Shown here: piece by piece, positions 7,503-15,286 of the stretch | Position numbering within the stretch: position 1 is the stretch's first letter | Layout of the letters: every line of letters starts with the position of its first letter | Assembly (NCBI GenBank): GCA_017557625.1 | Contig: JAFYYG010000046.1 | Span: forward strand, 44,271 to 108,270 | DNA length: 64,000 bases | Origin: Muribaculaceae bacterium | GTDB lineage: Bacteria; Bacteroidota; Bacteroidia; Bacteroidales; Muribaculaceae | Direction: 5' to 3' | Notes under the pieces: generated by a model | The model's input: only the letters and a program-made list of their open reading frames with translations | Database searches by the model: none | Told to the model about the DNA's origin: nothing | Position numbers and translations under genes: made by a program

Positions 7503-8256
7503 GACTATCGACATCAAACTTCCCACACGATGGGAAGATTTGACGCAAAAGCAGCTGCGCTATTTGTTCACTCTCATAGCGCAGGGGTATTCCATCGATG
7601 AAGTCAAGGCATTCTGCCTTTTCCGATGGAACAAGATCACTATCCTTCATCGCTATGGCGAGAATGGATATATGTGCAAGAAAGGTAAGCAGCGGTTCGT
7701 TATCACTGCGCTACAGGTGACGCAGGCAGTCGCTGCGCTTGACTGGCTCAGAACGCTGCCGGCATATCCCATACGTCTGCAACGGATAGGCAGACTCCAT
7801 GCCCTACCAGCAGACTTCCAGGGAGTGCCGTTTGAGACATTCATCGTGTGCGATAACCTCTATCAAGGTTATATCTCCACTCAGAATGAGCAGCTGCTTG
7901 ACGAGATGACTCACCATCTATACAGAAGCAAATACTTTTCGCTAATCATTCGCCTCTCTCCAGCAGACAGAATCAGCGTGTTTTATTGGTTCGCTTCGCT
8001 CAAGGCGATGCTCTCAAAGGAGTTCAAGAACTTCCTGCAACCCGCCACCTCGGACAATGCGAATCTGCTTGACAGCGACAGATCTCAATATGAGATTCTT
8101 ACTGCCGCAGTCAATGCGCAGATAAGGGCATTGACCAAAGGTGACGTCACAAAGGAGAAGGAGGTTCTCGCTCTCGACACGTGGCGTGCGCTCACGGAGC
8201 TTGACGCACTCGCACGCGAGTACCAGGAAATAAACACTAAATACCCACACAAATGA
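7486..8256 (+). CDS. Hypothetical phage protein (256 aa)
   Basis: The start was placed at ATG 7486 (MGTGSKTIDIKLPTRWEDLT) because it overlaps the previous gene modestly and begins a sensible protein; an earlier in-frame start would add 37 residues out of another gene's frame. The protein is helical and basic (LTQKQLRYLFTLIAQGYS, KAFCLFRWNKITI). Its wording is like proteins that occur beside DUF6712 in Bacteroidota prophages, but I cannot name a function. The stop overlaps the next start (ATGA), so it is co-translated with the 8253 gene. Confidence 0.55.
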   Translation: MGTGSKTIDIKLPTRWEDLTQKQLRYLFTLIAQGYSIDEVKAFCLFRWNKITILHRYGENGYMCKKGKQRFVITALQVTQAVAALDWLRTLPAYPIRLQRIGRLHALPADFQGVPFETFIVCDNLYQGYISTQNEQLLDEMTHHLYRSKYFSLIIRLSPADRISVFYWFASLKAMLSKEFKNFLQPATSDNANLLDSDRSQYEILTAAVNAQIRALTKGDVTKEKEVLALDTWRALTELDALAREYQEINTKYPHK

Positions 8257-8753
8257 ACGAATACCCTCAGGGCATCTGGAATGCCACAGAATATTTCAAG
8301 CATCTGACCGCAACCAACCGCCTAGCAAAAAGTGAAGGCTTCACCTTTTGCTCTGTCAGCGGCTTGGACGGTTTTGAGGAAGCCCTTGACCACATGCAGA
8401 GGTCAAAGGCTTTTATCTGTGTCTCGGATATCGCCAATGGTTACACCGAACTTCACAACACGCCTCGGACTCGGCGAGTGAAGACGGTGTTCCTCGCCAT
8501 GAGGCATCGCATTGACGATATGAGAGCACGCAACACCTGTATGGATACACTGCGTGAGGTGTTCCGTCAGTTCATGAGCAAGCTAATACTGGAGAAGACG
8601 AAACTGGAGAACCACTGCATCTACATAGACCCTCGAATATCGTTCAACGAGATTGACCGCTATTTCTTCTCGGGGTGTGCTTGCGCCTATTTCCAGATTG
8701 CAGTGGACGTATATACTGACCTGAGAATCAATCCCGATGAATGGAACGAATAG
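8253..8753 (+). CDS. Phage protein, possible tail-terminator type (166 aa)
   Basis: A soluble alpha/beta protein containing FTFCSVSGLDGFEEAL and, late, IDRYFFSGCACAYFQIAVDV. In siphophages the slot between connector proteins and tail genes is filled by neck and tail-terminator proteins of about this length, so the role is inferred from position and size. It overlaps both neighbours by a few bases. There is no signal peptide or membrane helix. Confidence 0.45.
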   Translation: MNEYPQGIWNATEYFKHLTATNRLAKSEGFTFCSVSGLDGFEEALDHMQRSKAFICVSDIANGYTELHNTPRTRRVKTVFLAMRHRIDDMRARNTCMDTLREVFRQFMSKLILEKTKLENHCIYIDPRISFNEIDRYFFSGCACAYFQIAVDVYTDLRINPDEWNE

Positions 8754-9174
8754 GATAACAGAGCAGCAGGCAATAGATGCTCGAAAGAAGTATGTAATGG
8801 CGTTCAATGACACGATGCTACGCATCTGGCAGGAGAAGATAACAATGCTCGATGTCATTGACACTGGAGCACTGCTTGCTTCGCCCAAAGCTCTGCCTGT
8901 ACGTGCCGACGGCAGATTCTTTGAGGTCGGGCTGTCGCAAGCATTCCTCGAATATGGTCTTTGGCAAGACTACGGCACTGGCAAGGAAACACCACGTGGA
9001 AACCCTGGCGACATCGGCAGGGCGAAGCGTCGCCAAAGGCGTAAGTGGTTCAGCACCAAATACTATGCCTCGGTGATGAACATCAAGGAATTTCTTGAAG
9101 AGAACCTCGGATGGCAGTTCTGCGGAATCATTGCTGATTCTTTCAACGATAAAGTTTTTCGCAGAAATCACTGA
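8737..9174 (+). CDS. HK97 gp10-like neck/tail-completion protein (145 aa)
   Basis: Several features recall the HK97 gp10 group: a helical start, VIDTGALLAS, a central LEYGLWQDYGTGKE, a basic segment (GRAKRRQRRKWF) and a final helix with MNIKEFLEENL. These proteins join the connector to the tail. It overlaps the 166-residue gene by 17 bases and is the last gene of this packed operon; two terminators follow. The resemblance is by eye and is moderately convincing. Confidence 0.5.
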   Translation: MNGTNRITEQQAIDARKKYVMAFNDTMLRIWQEKITMLDVIDTGALLASPKALPVRADGRFFEVGLSQAFLEYGLWQDYGTGKETPRGNPGDIGRAKRRQRRKWFSTKYYASVMNIKEFLEENLGWQFCGIIADSFNDKVFRRNH

Positions 9175-9192
9175 TAATTAGATTATTTATCG

Positions 9193-9200
9193 TATTTTTG
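9193..9200 (+). promoter_or_regulatory. Possible promoter (TATTTTTG)
   Basis: TATTTTTG fits the TAnnTTTG box and lies just after the structural operon, but no clear -33 TTTG is seen. It would start a leader of about 130 bases with two terminator hairpins ahead of the gene at 9335. Confidence 0.35.
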
Positions 9201-9238
9201 CGAAATCAAAATTAATTAAGGTTTTGAATGCTTTTGAC

Positions 9239-9276
9239 ACAAAAACTGCGGCTGTCACGTCGCAGTTTTTGTCTTT
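9239..9276 (+). terminator. Strong intrinsic terminator
   Basis: A perfect 12-bp stem (acaaaaactgcg / cgcagtttttgt) and 10-base loop are followed by cTTTT. It ends the 3926-9174 operon and could work in both directions. Confidence 0.75.
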
Positions 9277-9298
9277 TATGGTGTGATTCAATCATAGT

Positions 9299-9331
9299 AG
9301 TTTTGCGTCAAGAAAACCGCAAAACTTTTTT
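9299..9331 (+). terminator. Terminator hairpin abutting the 9335 start codon
   Basis: A perfect 9-bp stem (agttttgcg / cgcaaaact) with a 10-base loop runs into six T and then ATTATG. No room is left for a ribosome-binding site, so this hairpin may control expression of the 9335 gene. Confidence 0.7.
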
Positions 9332-9334
9332 ATT

Positions 9335-10828
9335 ATGATTGACACAACACAATTGACCCAATTAATCTCCGCGTTCCGTGTGGAGACGGAGAAGGAGTCG
9401 ATCTCGCCGGAAACCGTCGGCTCACTCCTTCAGAACATCACTGACTTGCTCGCTAATGCGTCAAGCTCCACCGAGCAGCAGATCTTCGAGAACTGGAAGG
9501 CGATTCTCTCGCAACTCAACCTCGTTGAGGACATCGGTATAGGTGTGGAAGGCGTTGAGAGCGTGAACATCGCCATCTCTCTGCGCGACCTCGCCAACGG
9601 AGGACACTCTGCACGCCTTTTCAACATCCCTTCTGCAACACCACTGCGTGCAGGTGTGATGACCGCTCAGCAAGCAAACACTCTGATGACCATTGATGCA
9701 GCTGTTGGCGCATTGGAACTCGCCGTAGTGAACATTGGCAACAAGAACGCTGAGCAGGACTCGCGACTTGACATCATTCAAGGAGGCCATTCGGTGATTA
9801 CCGCCATCACACAAGGTGATGACCACCCGTCGAAGGTGTATTTCAATATCCGAAAGCAGAACCTTGCCACTGGAGAGGAGTACAACAAGAGCAACAACAA
9901 GGAGATTGCTCCTGCGACCAACGAGAAGGCTGGAGTGATGACGAAAGCACATGTCCAGGCTCTGGAGAAAGCAGCACAGGATATCGGCAACCTGCGACAG
10001 CACGTCGACCTGCTGCGGCAACCGCAGATGTATGTGACCGGTGTATATAACCGTCCACATACTAAGGACAGTGTATTTCTGGGAGTGGAGTTCACGGACG
10101 TGTGGACTGGGGACATCATTGAGGCAGGCGACGACATCGAGATTCCTGGAGCCACCGCACAACAGGCTGGCGTGATGACTGCTAAGCACGCAAAACGTCT
10201 TGATGACGCTGAGCGCGACATCTACAACCTGAAGAACGCGCCGGGCGGCGCTGCATCGAAGTCGATGTTCCCCATCTCTGTCGCGATAGAGGAAGACAGC
10301 AACGGCGTGCACCTTAGCGTGCTCGGTGCGAAACCGCTGCTTGACAGAGGATATTATCCTTTCCTTTTCAGACTCTCGAAGAAGCGCAACTACATCCCTC
10401 ACGACGAGACGCACGCACGCGTGCACAAGGGATGGCACCGTGTGGGGCAAGGCACCGACACGCTGCACATCACCGACAGCGGAAGAGTGTCGATAAGCAT
10501 CACTGCACTGAAACACGCAGATATCGATATCGACGCTGAAGAGGAGAACTACAGAGAAGAAGCTGAATGGTTTGTCAACGACCGCGAGAAGAACGGTCTG
10601 CACGTGGCAAGCTACGGAAACAGAATCATCAAGATCCAATATCTGACAGGACATGAGGTGAAGTCGCATAAGGTGAGACTGCTCTATGGCATCGCATTCT
10701 CGAAACAGAAACCGTCACCCAGGGAGAAGTTCGACATGTCGCAACTGGTGACGGACATCGCCACTTTCCATGTGTCGACTGTGCCTTATAACCACGGAAG
10801 CGAATACCGATGGGTGTTCGAGAGATAA
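9335..10828 (+). CDS. Fibre-like phage structural protein with AGVMT repeats (497 aa)
   Basis: The N-terminal 60 residues look like a helical trimerisation or attachment region. Three repeats follow, each with the core AGVMT (ATPLRAGVMTAQQANTL, ATNEKAGVMTKAHVQAL, ATAQQAGVMTAKHAKRL) and a helix after it. The last 150 residues are beta-rich and His-containing, like a receptor-binding or fibre tip domain. Such repeats typify tail-fibre shafts in Bacteroidota phages. A terminator hairpin touches its start codon, and its stop codon lies within the A/T run that terminates the minus-strand RNA at 10827-10921. Confidence 0.6.
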   Translation: MIDTTQLTQLISAFRVETEKESISPETVGSLLQNITDLLANASSSTEQQIFENWKAILSQLNLVEDIGIGVEGVESVNIAISLRDLANGGHSARLFNIPSATPLRAGVMTAQQANTLMTIDAAVGALELAVVNIGNKNAEQDSRLDIIQGGHSVITAITQGDDHPSKVYFNIRKQNLATGEEYNKSNNKEIAPATNEKAGVMTKAHVQALEKAAQDIGNLRQHVDLLRQPQMYVTGVYNRPHTKDSVFLGVEFTDVWTGDIIEAGDDIEIPGATAQQAGVMTAKHAKRLDDAERDIYNLKNAPGGAASKSMFPISVAIEEDSNGVHLSVLGAKPLLDRGYYPFLFRLSKKRNYIPHDETHARVHKGWHRVGQGTDTLHITDSGRVSISITALKHADIDIDAEEENYREEAEWFVNDREKNGLHVASYGNRIIKIQYLTGHEVKSHKVRLLYGIAFSKQKPSPREKFDMSQLVTDIATFHVSTVPYNHGSEYRWVFER

Positions 10829-10921
10829 AAAAAAGGTGAGCCTGAGCTGCACCTTCACAAAGGGGAATGAGCCCGAGCTGCACTCCCGCATCATGTGTGA
10901 GCCCGAGCTGCACACATTCTC
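10827..10921 (-). ncRNA. Candidate three-hairpin small RNA with invariant loop
   Basis: Read on the minus strand, three hairpins follow a textbook promoter. Hairpin 1 (10893-10917) pairs atgtgtg/cacacat, hairpin 2 (10863-10887) pairs gggagtg/cattccc with one G-U, and hairpin 3 (10833-10855) pairs aaggtg/cacctt. All three present an 11-base loop, cagctcgggct in the first two and cagctcaggct in the third. Hairpin 3 runs directly into eight U, forming a terminator. Predicted length is about 95 nt. The stems are unrelated in sequence, so pairing is kept by covariation while the loop is kept by sequence. No known RNA family was recognised. Confidence 0.65.
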
Positions 10922-10927
10922 TCGATG

Positions 10928-10958
10928 CAAAGGTACGCATATTAAATGAATTGACAAA
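10928..10958 (-). promoter_or_regulatory. Consensus promoter of the three-hairpin RNA
   Basis: On the minus strand TTTG (10955-10958), exactly 19 bases, then TACCTTTG (10928-10935). This is the full Bacteroidota housekeeping promoter; transcription would start near 10921. Confidence 0.75.
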
Positions 10959-10985
10959 GAATAAACCCAAGAAAAACACAACAAA

Positions 10986-11492
10986 ATGGAGATTTTTATT
11001 GAGACTATGAAGGGGGCATCGCTCCACATCCATGCGGTGTGGCTCGCATTGACCTACATCGCCGTGATACTGGCGATGGCCATTGATTTTGTGGCCGGGC
11101 TTCGCAAGGCGAAAGCGGCAGGCATCGCATCGAACTCACGCGGTTACAAGATGACCACGGAGAAGGCAGCGAAATACTTCCTGCCGATGCTCTGCCTGAC
11201 GTGCGTCGACATCATGACATCGGTCATTCTGCCGGCACCGTTCTTCACGATGCTGATGGGAGGATTCAACATCTTCTGCGAATGGAAGTCGGTGATGGAG
11301 AGCACCCATGACAAGCAGGAGATGCGCGAGGCGGCGAACACGCTGAACGTGATCGTGAAGAACAAGGACGACATCGTGGGAATCATCACACAGGCGATGG
11401 AGTTGATGGCGAAGAAGCAGGAACTCGAGAGTAAGAACAACAATACTAACCAAAACACAATCGAACATGAAGAAGAAAGTAATGAACATTAA
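10986..11492 (+). CDS. Phage holin family protein (168 aa)
   Basis: One hydrophobic segment lies near residues 18-38 (VWLALTYIAVILAMAIDFVAG). A hydrophobic pair follows near 65-97 (YFLPMLCLTCVDIMTSVIL, then PFFTMLMGGFNIFCEW), and the C-terminus is a charged coil with many Lys/Glu. This is the layout of the holins found beside amidases in Bacteroidota prophages. Holins open the inner membrane so that the lysis enzyme reaches the wall. The amidase (12834) and the spanin-like gene (13442) follow, completing a lysis cassette with two intervening genes. It overlaps the next gene by 26 bases. Confidence 0.7.
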   Translation: MEIFIETMKGASLHIHAVWLALTYIAVILAMAIDFVAGLRKAKAAGIASNSRGYKMTTEKAAKYFLPMLCLTCVDIMTSVILPAPFFTMLMGGFNIFCEWKSVMESTHDKQEMREAANTLNVIVKNKDDIVGIITQAMELMAKKQELESKNNNTNQNTIEHEEESNEH

Positions 11493-12579
11493 GCCGCAGG
11501 AGGTCACTGAAAACGGGGAGCGCACCGTGCGCTACAAGGGCAGCGACGGAAAGTTCCACAACATCGCTGCTGTCTCGCAAGGCTCGCAGCAGAGCACGAC
11601 ACCGTCTGATGCCCAGACGGAGCAGAGCGTAGTGGTTGGAAACGTGACAATCGAAAACGACAAACCCACAATCACTGTTGATGAGCTGTTCGCTGACCGA
11701 TTCTACAAGATAGACTCGGACAACGGCGGTTGCCTTGTCGCCACCTCGATGGATGATGGCGAGCTGGCGCTGCGCATCATCGGCAACAGCAAAATAGGGC
11801 TTGACAGCAAAGTTGTGGAAACTGTGGTGCTTGACGAGCAGGAGCACTGGGTGCTCACCCTGTCGGGATGGGCTGTCAATCCAGTGATGACACTGCTTAG
11901 CGACCGCGACACGCTGAAGCAGCTGACGCTGAACCATCAGGAGCTGTTTGAGGACTTCCTCAATTATACTCAACTCGGTTCAGCGACCTATGACAACCAC
12001 GGCAATTATTTCGGCTCATTCACCCAGTCGGAGGACGGATGGATAATCTGCGACAAGGACGTGGTGGGGCGCAACGCAACGCTAACGCTTGCCATCAACC
12101 TGGGCATGGGCGCAAGAGACAGAACAATCTTCAAGACCTTCAGGCTGAGCAACTACACCGCTACGGTGGGTTCGTTCAAGTTCAAAGAAGTCAACGACAA
12201 GCTGGTGATGGAAGAAACCTCGGGCGATATCATCTGGGGATTCAGCGTGTTCAAGCTCACAGGTGTGCTCGGCACACTGGTGAGCTATGCCGATGAGGCG
12301 CATGTGCGCAAGGTGAACTGGAACCAGTGGCTTGAACCCGCAAACGGCGCGAAGATTATACTCTTTGGAGAAGATTCCTACATCGATGTGTACAGCACAA
12401 TCTCGGACAGCGTTTACATCGACGAGTCTGTAGAACTCAACGGAAAGGGCTATTTCCTGCTTGAATACCTGTGTCTGCCTGACGAGAGCATGCCATCGGG
12501 GTATTCCTGTTTCGTTGTGGTCAACGGCAAGCCGACCATCCTGACTCAGAAAGAGAGAAACACCCATGGCGGTGCGTAA
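11467..12579 (+). CDS. Hypothetical phage protein in lysis cassette (370 aa)
   Basis: I do not recognise this protein. It opens with a short Lys-rich leader (MKKKVMNIKPQEVTENGERT) and continues as a beta-rich, acidic protein with repeated short strands and no membrane segment. Its start lies within the holin gene. A beta-rich protein of this size next to a fibre-like gene could be a tail appendage or receptor-binding subunit, but it could equally be a lysis accessory. The alternative start 15 bases downstream (MNIKPQE) would shorten the overlap and is just as plausible. Confidence 0.5.
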   Translation: MKKKVMNIKPQEVTENGERTVRYKGSDGKFHNIAAVSQGSQQSTTPSDAQTEQSVVVGNVTIENDKPTITVDELFADRFYKIDSDNGGCLVATSMDDGELALRIIGNSKIGLDSKVVETVVLDEQEHWVLTLSGWAVNPVMTLLSDRDTLKQLTLNHQELFEDFLNYTQLGSATYDNHGNYFGSFTQSEDGWIICDKDVVGRNATLTLAINLGMGARDRTIFKTFRLSNYTATVGSFKFKEVNDKLVMEETSGDIIWGFSVFKLTGVLGTLVSYADEAHVRKVNWNQWLEPANGAKIILFGEDSYIDVYSTISDSVYIDESVELNGKGYFLLEYLCLPDESMPSGYSCFVVVNGKPTILTQKERNTHGGA

Positions 12580-12606
12580 TGTTTAACCCAAAAAATCAAC
12601 TAGACT

Positions 12607-12828
12607 ATGAGCAATGTGATAAAGATGAAGCGGCTCACCGCTGACGAGGAACACTGGTATGTGGACCTCTCGCTTGAACCATCACAGATGGTGTTCAGAA
12701 AGACAGTGTATCTGTCGAACCCTGCCGACGCTCGCAAGTGGAGCTACGTGGACAAGGACACGAAGGCCATGTACGAGAAGAAGGCGAAAGAAGCTAAGAA
12801 GCCTAAGAAGAAAACCCAAAAGAAGTGA
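12607..12828 (+). CDS. Small basic phage protein (73 aa)
   Basis: An unrecognised protein with a short folded part (LTADEEHWYVDLSLEPSQM, VYLSNPADARKWSYVDKD) and a Lys-rich tail (KKAKEAKKPKKKTQKK). The tail suggests contact with nucleic acid or a charged surface. The gene overlaps the amidase reading frame only if a GTG start were used there; with the ATG at 12834, five bases separate them. Its upstream sequence, AACCCAAAAAATCAACTAGACT, is AT-rich with no Shine-Dalgarno, as is normal for this phylum. Confidence 0.55.
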   Translation: MSNVIKMKRLTADEEHWYVDLSLEPSQMVFRKTVYLSNPADARKWSYVDKDTKAMYEKKAKEAKKPKKKTQKK

Positions 12829-12833
12829 GAATC

Positions 12834-13445
12834 ATGGACAACAACAAAGTAGTTATCCTCGGTACTGCGCACGGCATCAACACGCCGGGGAAATGCTCGC
12901 CCGACAAGAAGTTCCGCGAGTACAAGTTCAGCCGTGAGGTAATCAACATCCTCAAACCAAAGCTTGAGGCGCTTGGTTTGACGGTCTATATCGACATTCC
13001 GCAGGACGAGGTTCCACGCCCAGCCGGCTCGGAACTCGCCAAGCGTTGCCGAATCGTCAACGCGCTGTGCGAGAAACACGGCACGAAGAACTGCGTGTAT
13101 GTGAGTATTCACGTCAATGCCGCTGGCTCGGGTGGAGTGTGGCGCACCGCACGTGGCTTCGCCGTGTATGTGGCACGCCAATGCTCGGATGCAAGCAGGC
13201 GACTCGCCAAGTCACTCTGTGACACGGCAATCGCCATGGGATTGCGCGGCAACCGCTCCATCCCGAAGGAGCATTACTGGCAGGCGAACTTCTACGTCAT
13301 CAAGAACACTCGTTGCCCTGCGGTTCTCACAGAGAACCTGTTCCAGGACAACCACGAGGATGTGGAGCTGCTGATGTCGGCAGAGGGCAAGGCGAAGATT
13401 GTGGAACTGCATCTGAAATGCATCAAAGCCTACTGTGGTGTATGA
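12834..13445 (+). CDS. N-acetylmuramoyl-L-alanine amidase (Amidase_3 type), phage endolysin
   Basis: Zinc ligands of the Amidase_3 fold are visible: H13 in GTAHG, E29 in FREY and H93 in SIHVNA, with the catalytic E167 in LTENLFQ. The enzyme cuts the bond between muramic acid and L-alanine in peptidoglycan. There is no signal peptide, so export would depend on the holin encoded upstream. The ATG at 12834 (MDNNKVVILG) was preferred to a GTG nine bases earlier that overlaps the previous gene. The stop overlaps the start of the spanin-like gene (ATGA). The length of 203 residues is normal for a single-domain enzyme. Confidence 0.85.
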   Translation: MDNNKVVILGTAHGINTPGKCSPDKKFREYKFSREVINILKPKLEALGLTVYIDIPQDEVPRPAGSELAKRCRIVNALCEKHGTKNCVYVSIHVNAAGSGGVWRTARGFAVYVARQCSDASRRLAKSLCDTAIAMGLRGNRSIPKEHYWQANFYVIKNTRCPAVLTENLFQDNHEDVELLMSAEGKAKIVELHLKCIKAYCGV

Positions 13446-14026
13446 AGAAGATGCTCTTGACGCTCGCCGTACTCGCAATGCTCGTCGGCTGTCGCTCGCA
13501 GAAGAAAGTGGTGAAGACAGAAATCGCCACCGCTGACACCTGCTCGCTGAGCAGCGCATCCACCTTGGCCACGGAGAGGCTAAGGTGGATGGACAGCCTG
13601 ACTCTCGACCTTGACAGTTTCGAGATTGAATGGCGCATGGCACCGAATCATTTTGCTGACATCGGCAAAATGATGGGTGACACGGCAATAGTCGCATCAC
13701 GCTCGTCGTCGGCTGCTGTAACAGACGGTTTTGCCCAGTTCACAGCGCAACCTCGCACAGGCTCGGTTGTGCTGCGGGCAAAACACGCTTCGGTGGGTAA
13801 GGTCGGCAGACTTGAGCGCAACTCTGCGAGTTGCTCTCAGCAAGCCGACAGCGTGGAGCACCACCGCACATCCACTGCCGGCGAGCAGACGGATAATGCG
13901 AAGACTACCATAACCGAACCAATCGAGATGACATGGGTGCCATGGGCCATTGTAGGCGTGGCAGTGGCGATGTTCATCTTCGTGATTTGGCGAATGGAGA
14001 AAGAAGATGAGAATAATCAGAGATAA
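13442..14026 (+). CDS. Probable unimolecular spanin (lipoprotein plus C-terminal membrane helix, 194 aa)
   Basis: The start is a clear lipoprotein signal (MKKMLLTLAVLAMLVGC, lipidated Cys at 17). The middle is soluble, and near residues 164-186 lies a membrane helix (VPWAIVGVAVAMFIFVIWRM) with a charged tail. A lipid anchor at one end and a transmembrane helix at the other are the defining layout of u-spanins, which bridge and fuse inner and outer membranes in the last step of lysis. Its position right after the amidase, with ATGA overlap, fits. The assignment is by architecture and place, not sequence homology; spanins diverge strongly. Confidence 0.6.
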   Translation: MKKMLLTLAVLAMLVGCRSQKKVVKTEIATADTCSLSSASTLATERLRWMDSLTLDLDSFEIEWRMAPNHFADIGKMMGDTAIVASRSSSAAVTDGFAQFTAQPRTGSVVLRAKHASVGKVGRLERNSASCSQQADSVEHHRTSTAGEQTDNAKTTITEPIEMTWVPWAIVGVAVAMFIFVIWRMEKEDENNQR

Positions 14027-14185
14027 TCTTTTTTCATGAAGTGAATCAAGAGGGCGTGGTGCGTGAGCATAGCGCCTTCTGCCGTTATTGATGTTGAGCG
14101 GTTATAAGGATGGTGGAACACTAACCGCCAACTTGACTGATAGAATTGCCGTACCGATGAATTTCTGAAACATATTTTTACTGTG

Positions 14186-14214
14186 CAAAGTTAGCACATC
14201 GCCCACTGCGCAAG
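14186..14214 (-). promoter_or_regulatory. Possible promoter, TAACTTTG box
   Basis: Minus-strand TAACTTTG (14186-14193) with a TTG about 17 bases upstream, in the same wording as at 2067-2095. It points away from the gene at 14355. Confidence 0.35.
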
Positions 14215-14229
14215 GACAAGCCCTGCGGG

Positions 14230-14276
14230 TTTTGCTGAGAAATCTCCACACCTTCGGGTAGTATTTCTCGGCAAAA
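14230..14276 (+). promoter_or_regulatory. Leader hairpin upstream of the 14355 gene
   Basis: A 14-bp stem (ttttgctgagaaat / atttctcggcaaaa, one T-G wobble) encloses a loop with a UUCG tetraloop hairpin (acc-ttcg-ggt). The wobble is of the kind tolerated in plus-strand RNA. It is the only strong element in the 300-base gap between 14027 and 14354. Confidence 0.5.
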
Positions 14277-14354
14277 TTCTTGCGCTCCTCGTGGGCTTGC
14301 ATGTGCACTTTATCGCACGTAAAAATTATGTTTCACTTCATAAATTCATCTATC

Positions 14355-14585
14355 ATGGTACAGCAATTCTTCAACATCAGTCAAGATCAGGCTAACAGTG
14401 ATCCAAACAACATCTATGTCAACATCAATAACGGCTCAGCTGAGATATGGCTTGAGAATCAGCCCGTGTGCACTACCAACTGCAAAGACGCTCTTAAGCA
14501 TATCGTTGAGCTGCTGGCTGTCAAGTTTGACGCTAATCTGACCAACAAGTCGGAGATGATCTACGACACAGTGATGAGCTGGTGA
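14355..14585 (+). CDS. Small hypothetical phage protein (76 aa)
   Basis: Start chosen at 14355 (MVQQFFNISQDQANSD) because TTCACTTC lies 15 bases before it, the same element that precedes the starts at 2304 and 2591; an ATG at 14328 would add nine residues. The protein is small and soluble, with a beta strand pair (NIYVNINNGSAEIWLEN) and a helix (KDALKHIVELLAVKF). I do not recognise it. The shared leader suggests it is expressed together with the early small-gene cluster rather than with the lysis genes. Confidence 0.55.
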   Translation: MVQQFFNISQDQANSDPNNIYVNINNGSAEIWLENQPVCTTNCKDALKHIVELLAVKFDANLTNKSEMIYDTVMSW

Positions 14586-14592
14586 TTTCTCA

Positions 14593-14619
14593 TCAATCCT
14601 CCCTAACCAGGAGGATTGA
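14593..14619 (+). terminator. Hairpin after the 14355 gene
   Basis: A perfect 10-bp stem (tcaatcctcc / ggaggattga) with a 7-base loop lies eight bases after the stop codon. No T run follows on either strand, so it may stabilise or process the RNA rather than terminate it. Confidence 0.5.
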
Positions 14620-14919
14620 TTGGAACCGCAGGAGGCAGCTTATGGAGATAGTGTCCGTTAGAGACCCCCAATATATTTTGCCTCTCGCCATACCGACACC
14701 GGGGCTGCGCCCTCGGCTCTTTGTGGCTTCAGCAGAGCTCGCCACTTAGGTGACGAGCCGGAAGATCATCGGCACGCCGAAACGCCCTCATTCCCACCCC
14801 TCATAGCGACAGGTCGCTTCCCTCAAAACACCGTGCAATGGGCACACATGATGCTTACTCTAAAGTGCTGGCGCCGCCCTGCCTCCGCCGTCGGTTATGC
14901 TGTCGTGAGAGTGCTGCCC

Positions 14920-14962
14920 ATGACCTGCCGCAACTCCGCTGCGCTACGTGTGCGCCAGTCAT
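14920..14962 (-). other. Hairpin C1 of the duplicated region
   Basis: Outer stem atgac/gtcat and inner stem cgca/tgcg enclose a loop containing ACTC and CTACGT. Its counterpart in the second copy is 15634-15668. Confidence 0.4.
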
Positions 14963-15049
14963 CGGGGCGTGTCGCTCTTAACCTAGTGGTGGGGACGCTC
15001 CGAAGTCGCACGGCTGAATCCTACGCTAACGCAGGTGTCCGACCTGTTG

Positions 15050-15098
15050 CCATAACGACACCCGAGCACTCCTGCGTCGGCATCGGGTATCGCCATGG
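15050..15098 (-). ncRNA. Loop-conserved hairpin A1
   Basis: A 16-pair stem from ccat/atgg inward; the three A-C oppositions on the plus strand become G-U on the minus strand. After a one-base bulge the loop carries GACGCAGGA (minus strand). Confidence 0.6.
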
Positions 15099-15191
15099 CG
15101 GTCGAAACTTGCTGTCGCTGCGGCTTCCTCCTTTGCTCCTTCCAAGCTTGTCACTGCGTGGCACAATCGCTGCGCAGGTGTTGACCTGTTG

Positions 15192-15239
15192 CCATAACGA
15201 CACCCGAGCTTCCTGCGTCAGCGTCGGGTATCGCCATGG
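15192..15239 (-). ncRNA. Loop-conserved hairpin A2
   Basis: Same stem as A1, but the apical part is gct/agc around GACGCAGGA. It is followed, as in the other copies of the duplication, by a short spacer and cACTTGCT (plus strand). Confidence 0.6.
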
Positions 15240-15270
15240 CGGTCACCACTTGCTTTCAGCTTGACTACGT

Positions 15271-15286
15271 CACGTGCTACTGCGTG
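15271..15286 (-). other. Small hairpin B1
   Basis: cacg/cgtg stem with loop tgctactg. The partner B2 at 15979-15994 has catg/catg with loop tgctacag: one C-G pair replaced by T-A. Confidence 0.4.

Noticed and set aside
9461-10669. Long minus-strand open frame (about 400 codons) opposite the fibre-like gene
   Set aside because: The plus-strand gene shows three clear AGVMT repeats; the antisense product is Cys/Val/His-rich without recognisable domains.
10836-10913. Three 17-bp repeats about 30 bases apart, resembling a tiny CRISPR array
   Set aside because: Only three units; the repeats are short, the supposed spacers pair across each repeat, and there are no cas genes. They are hairpin loops with stems.
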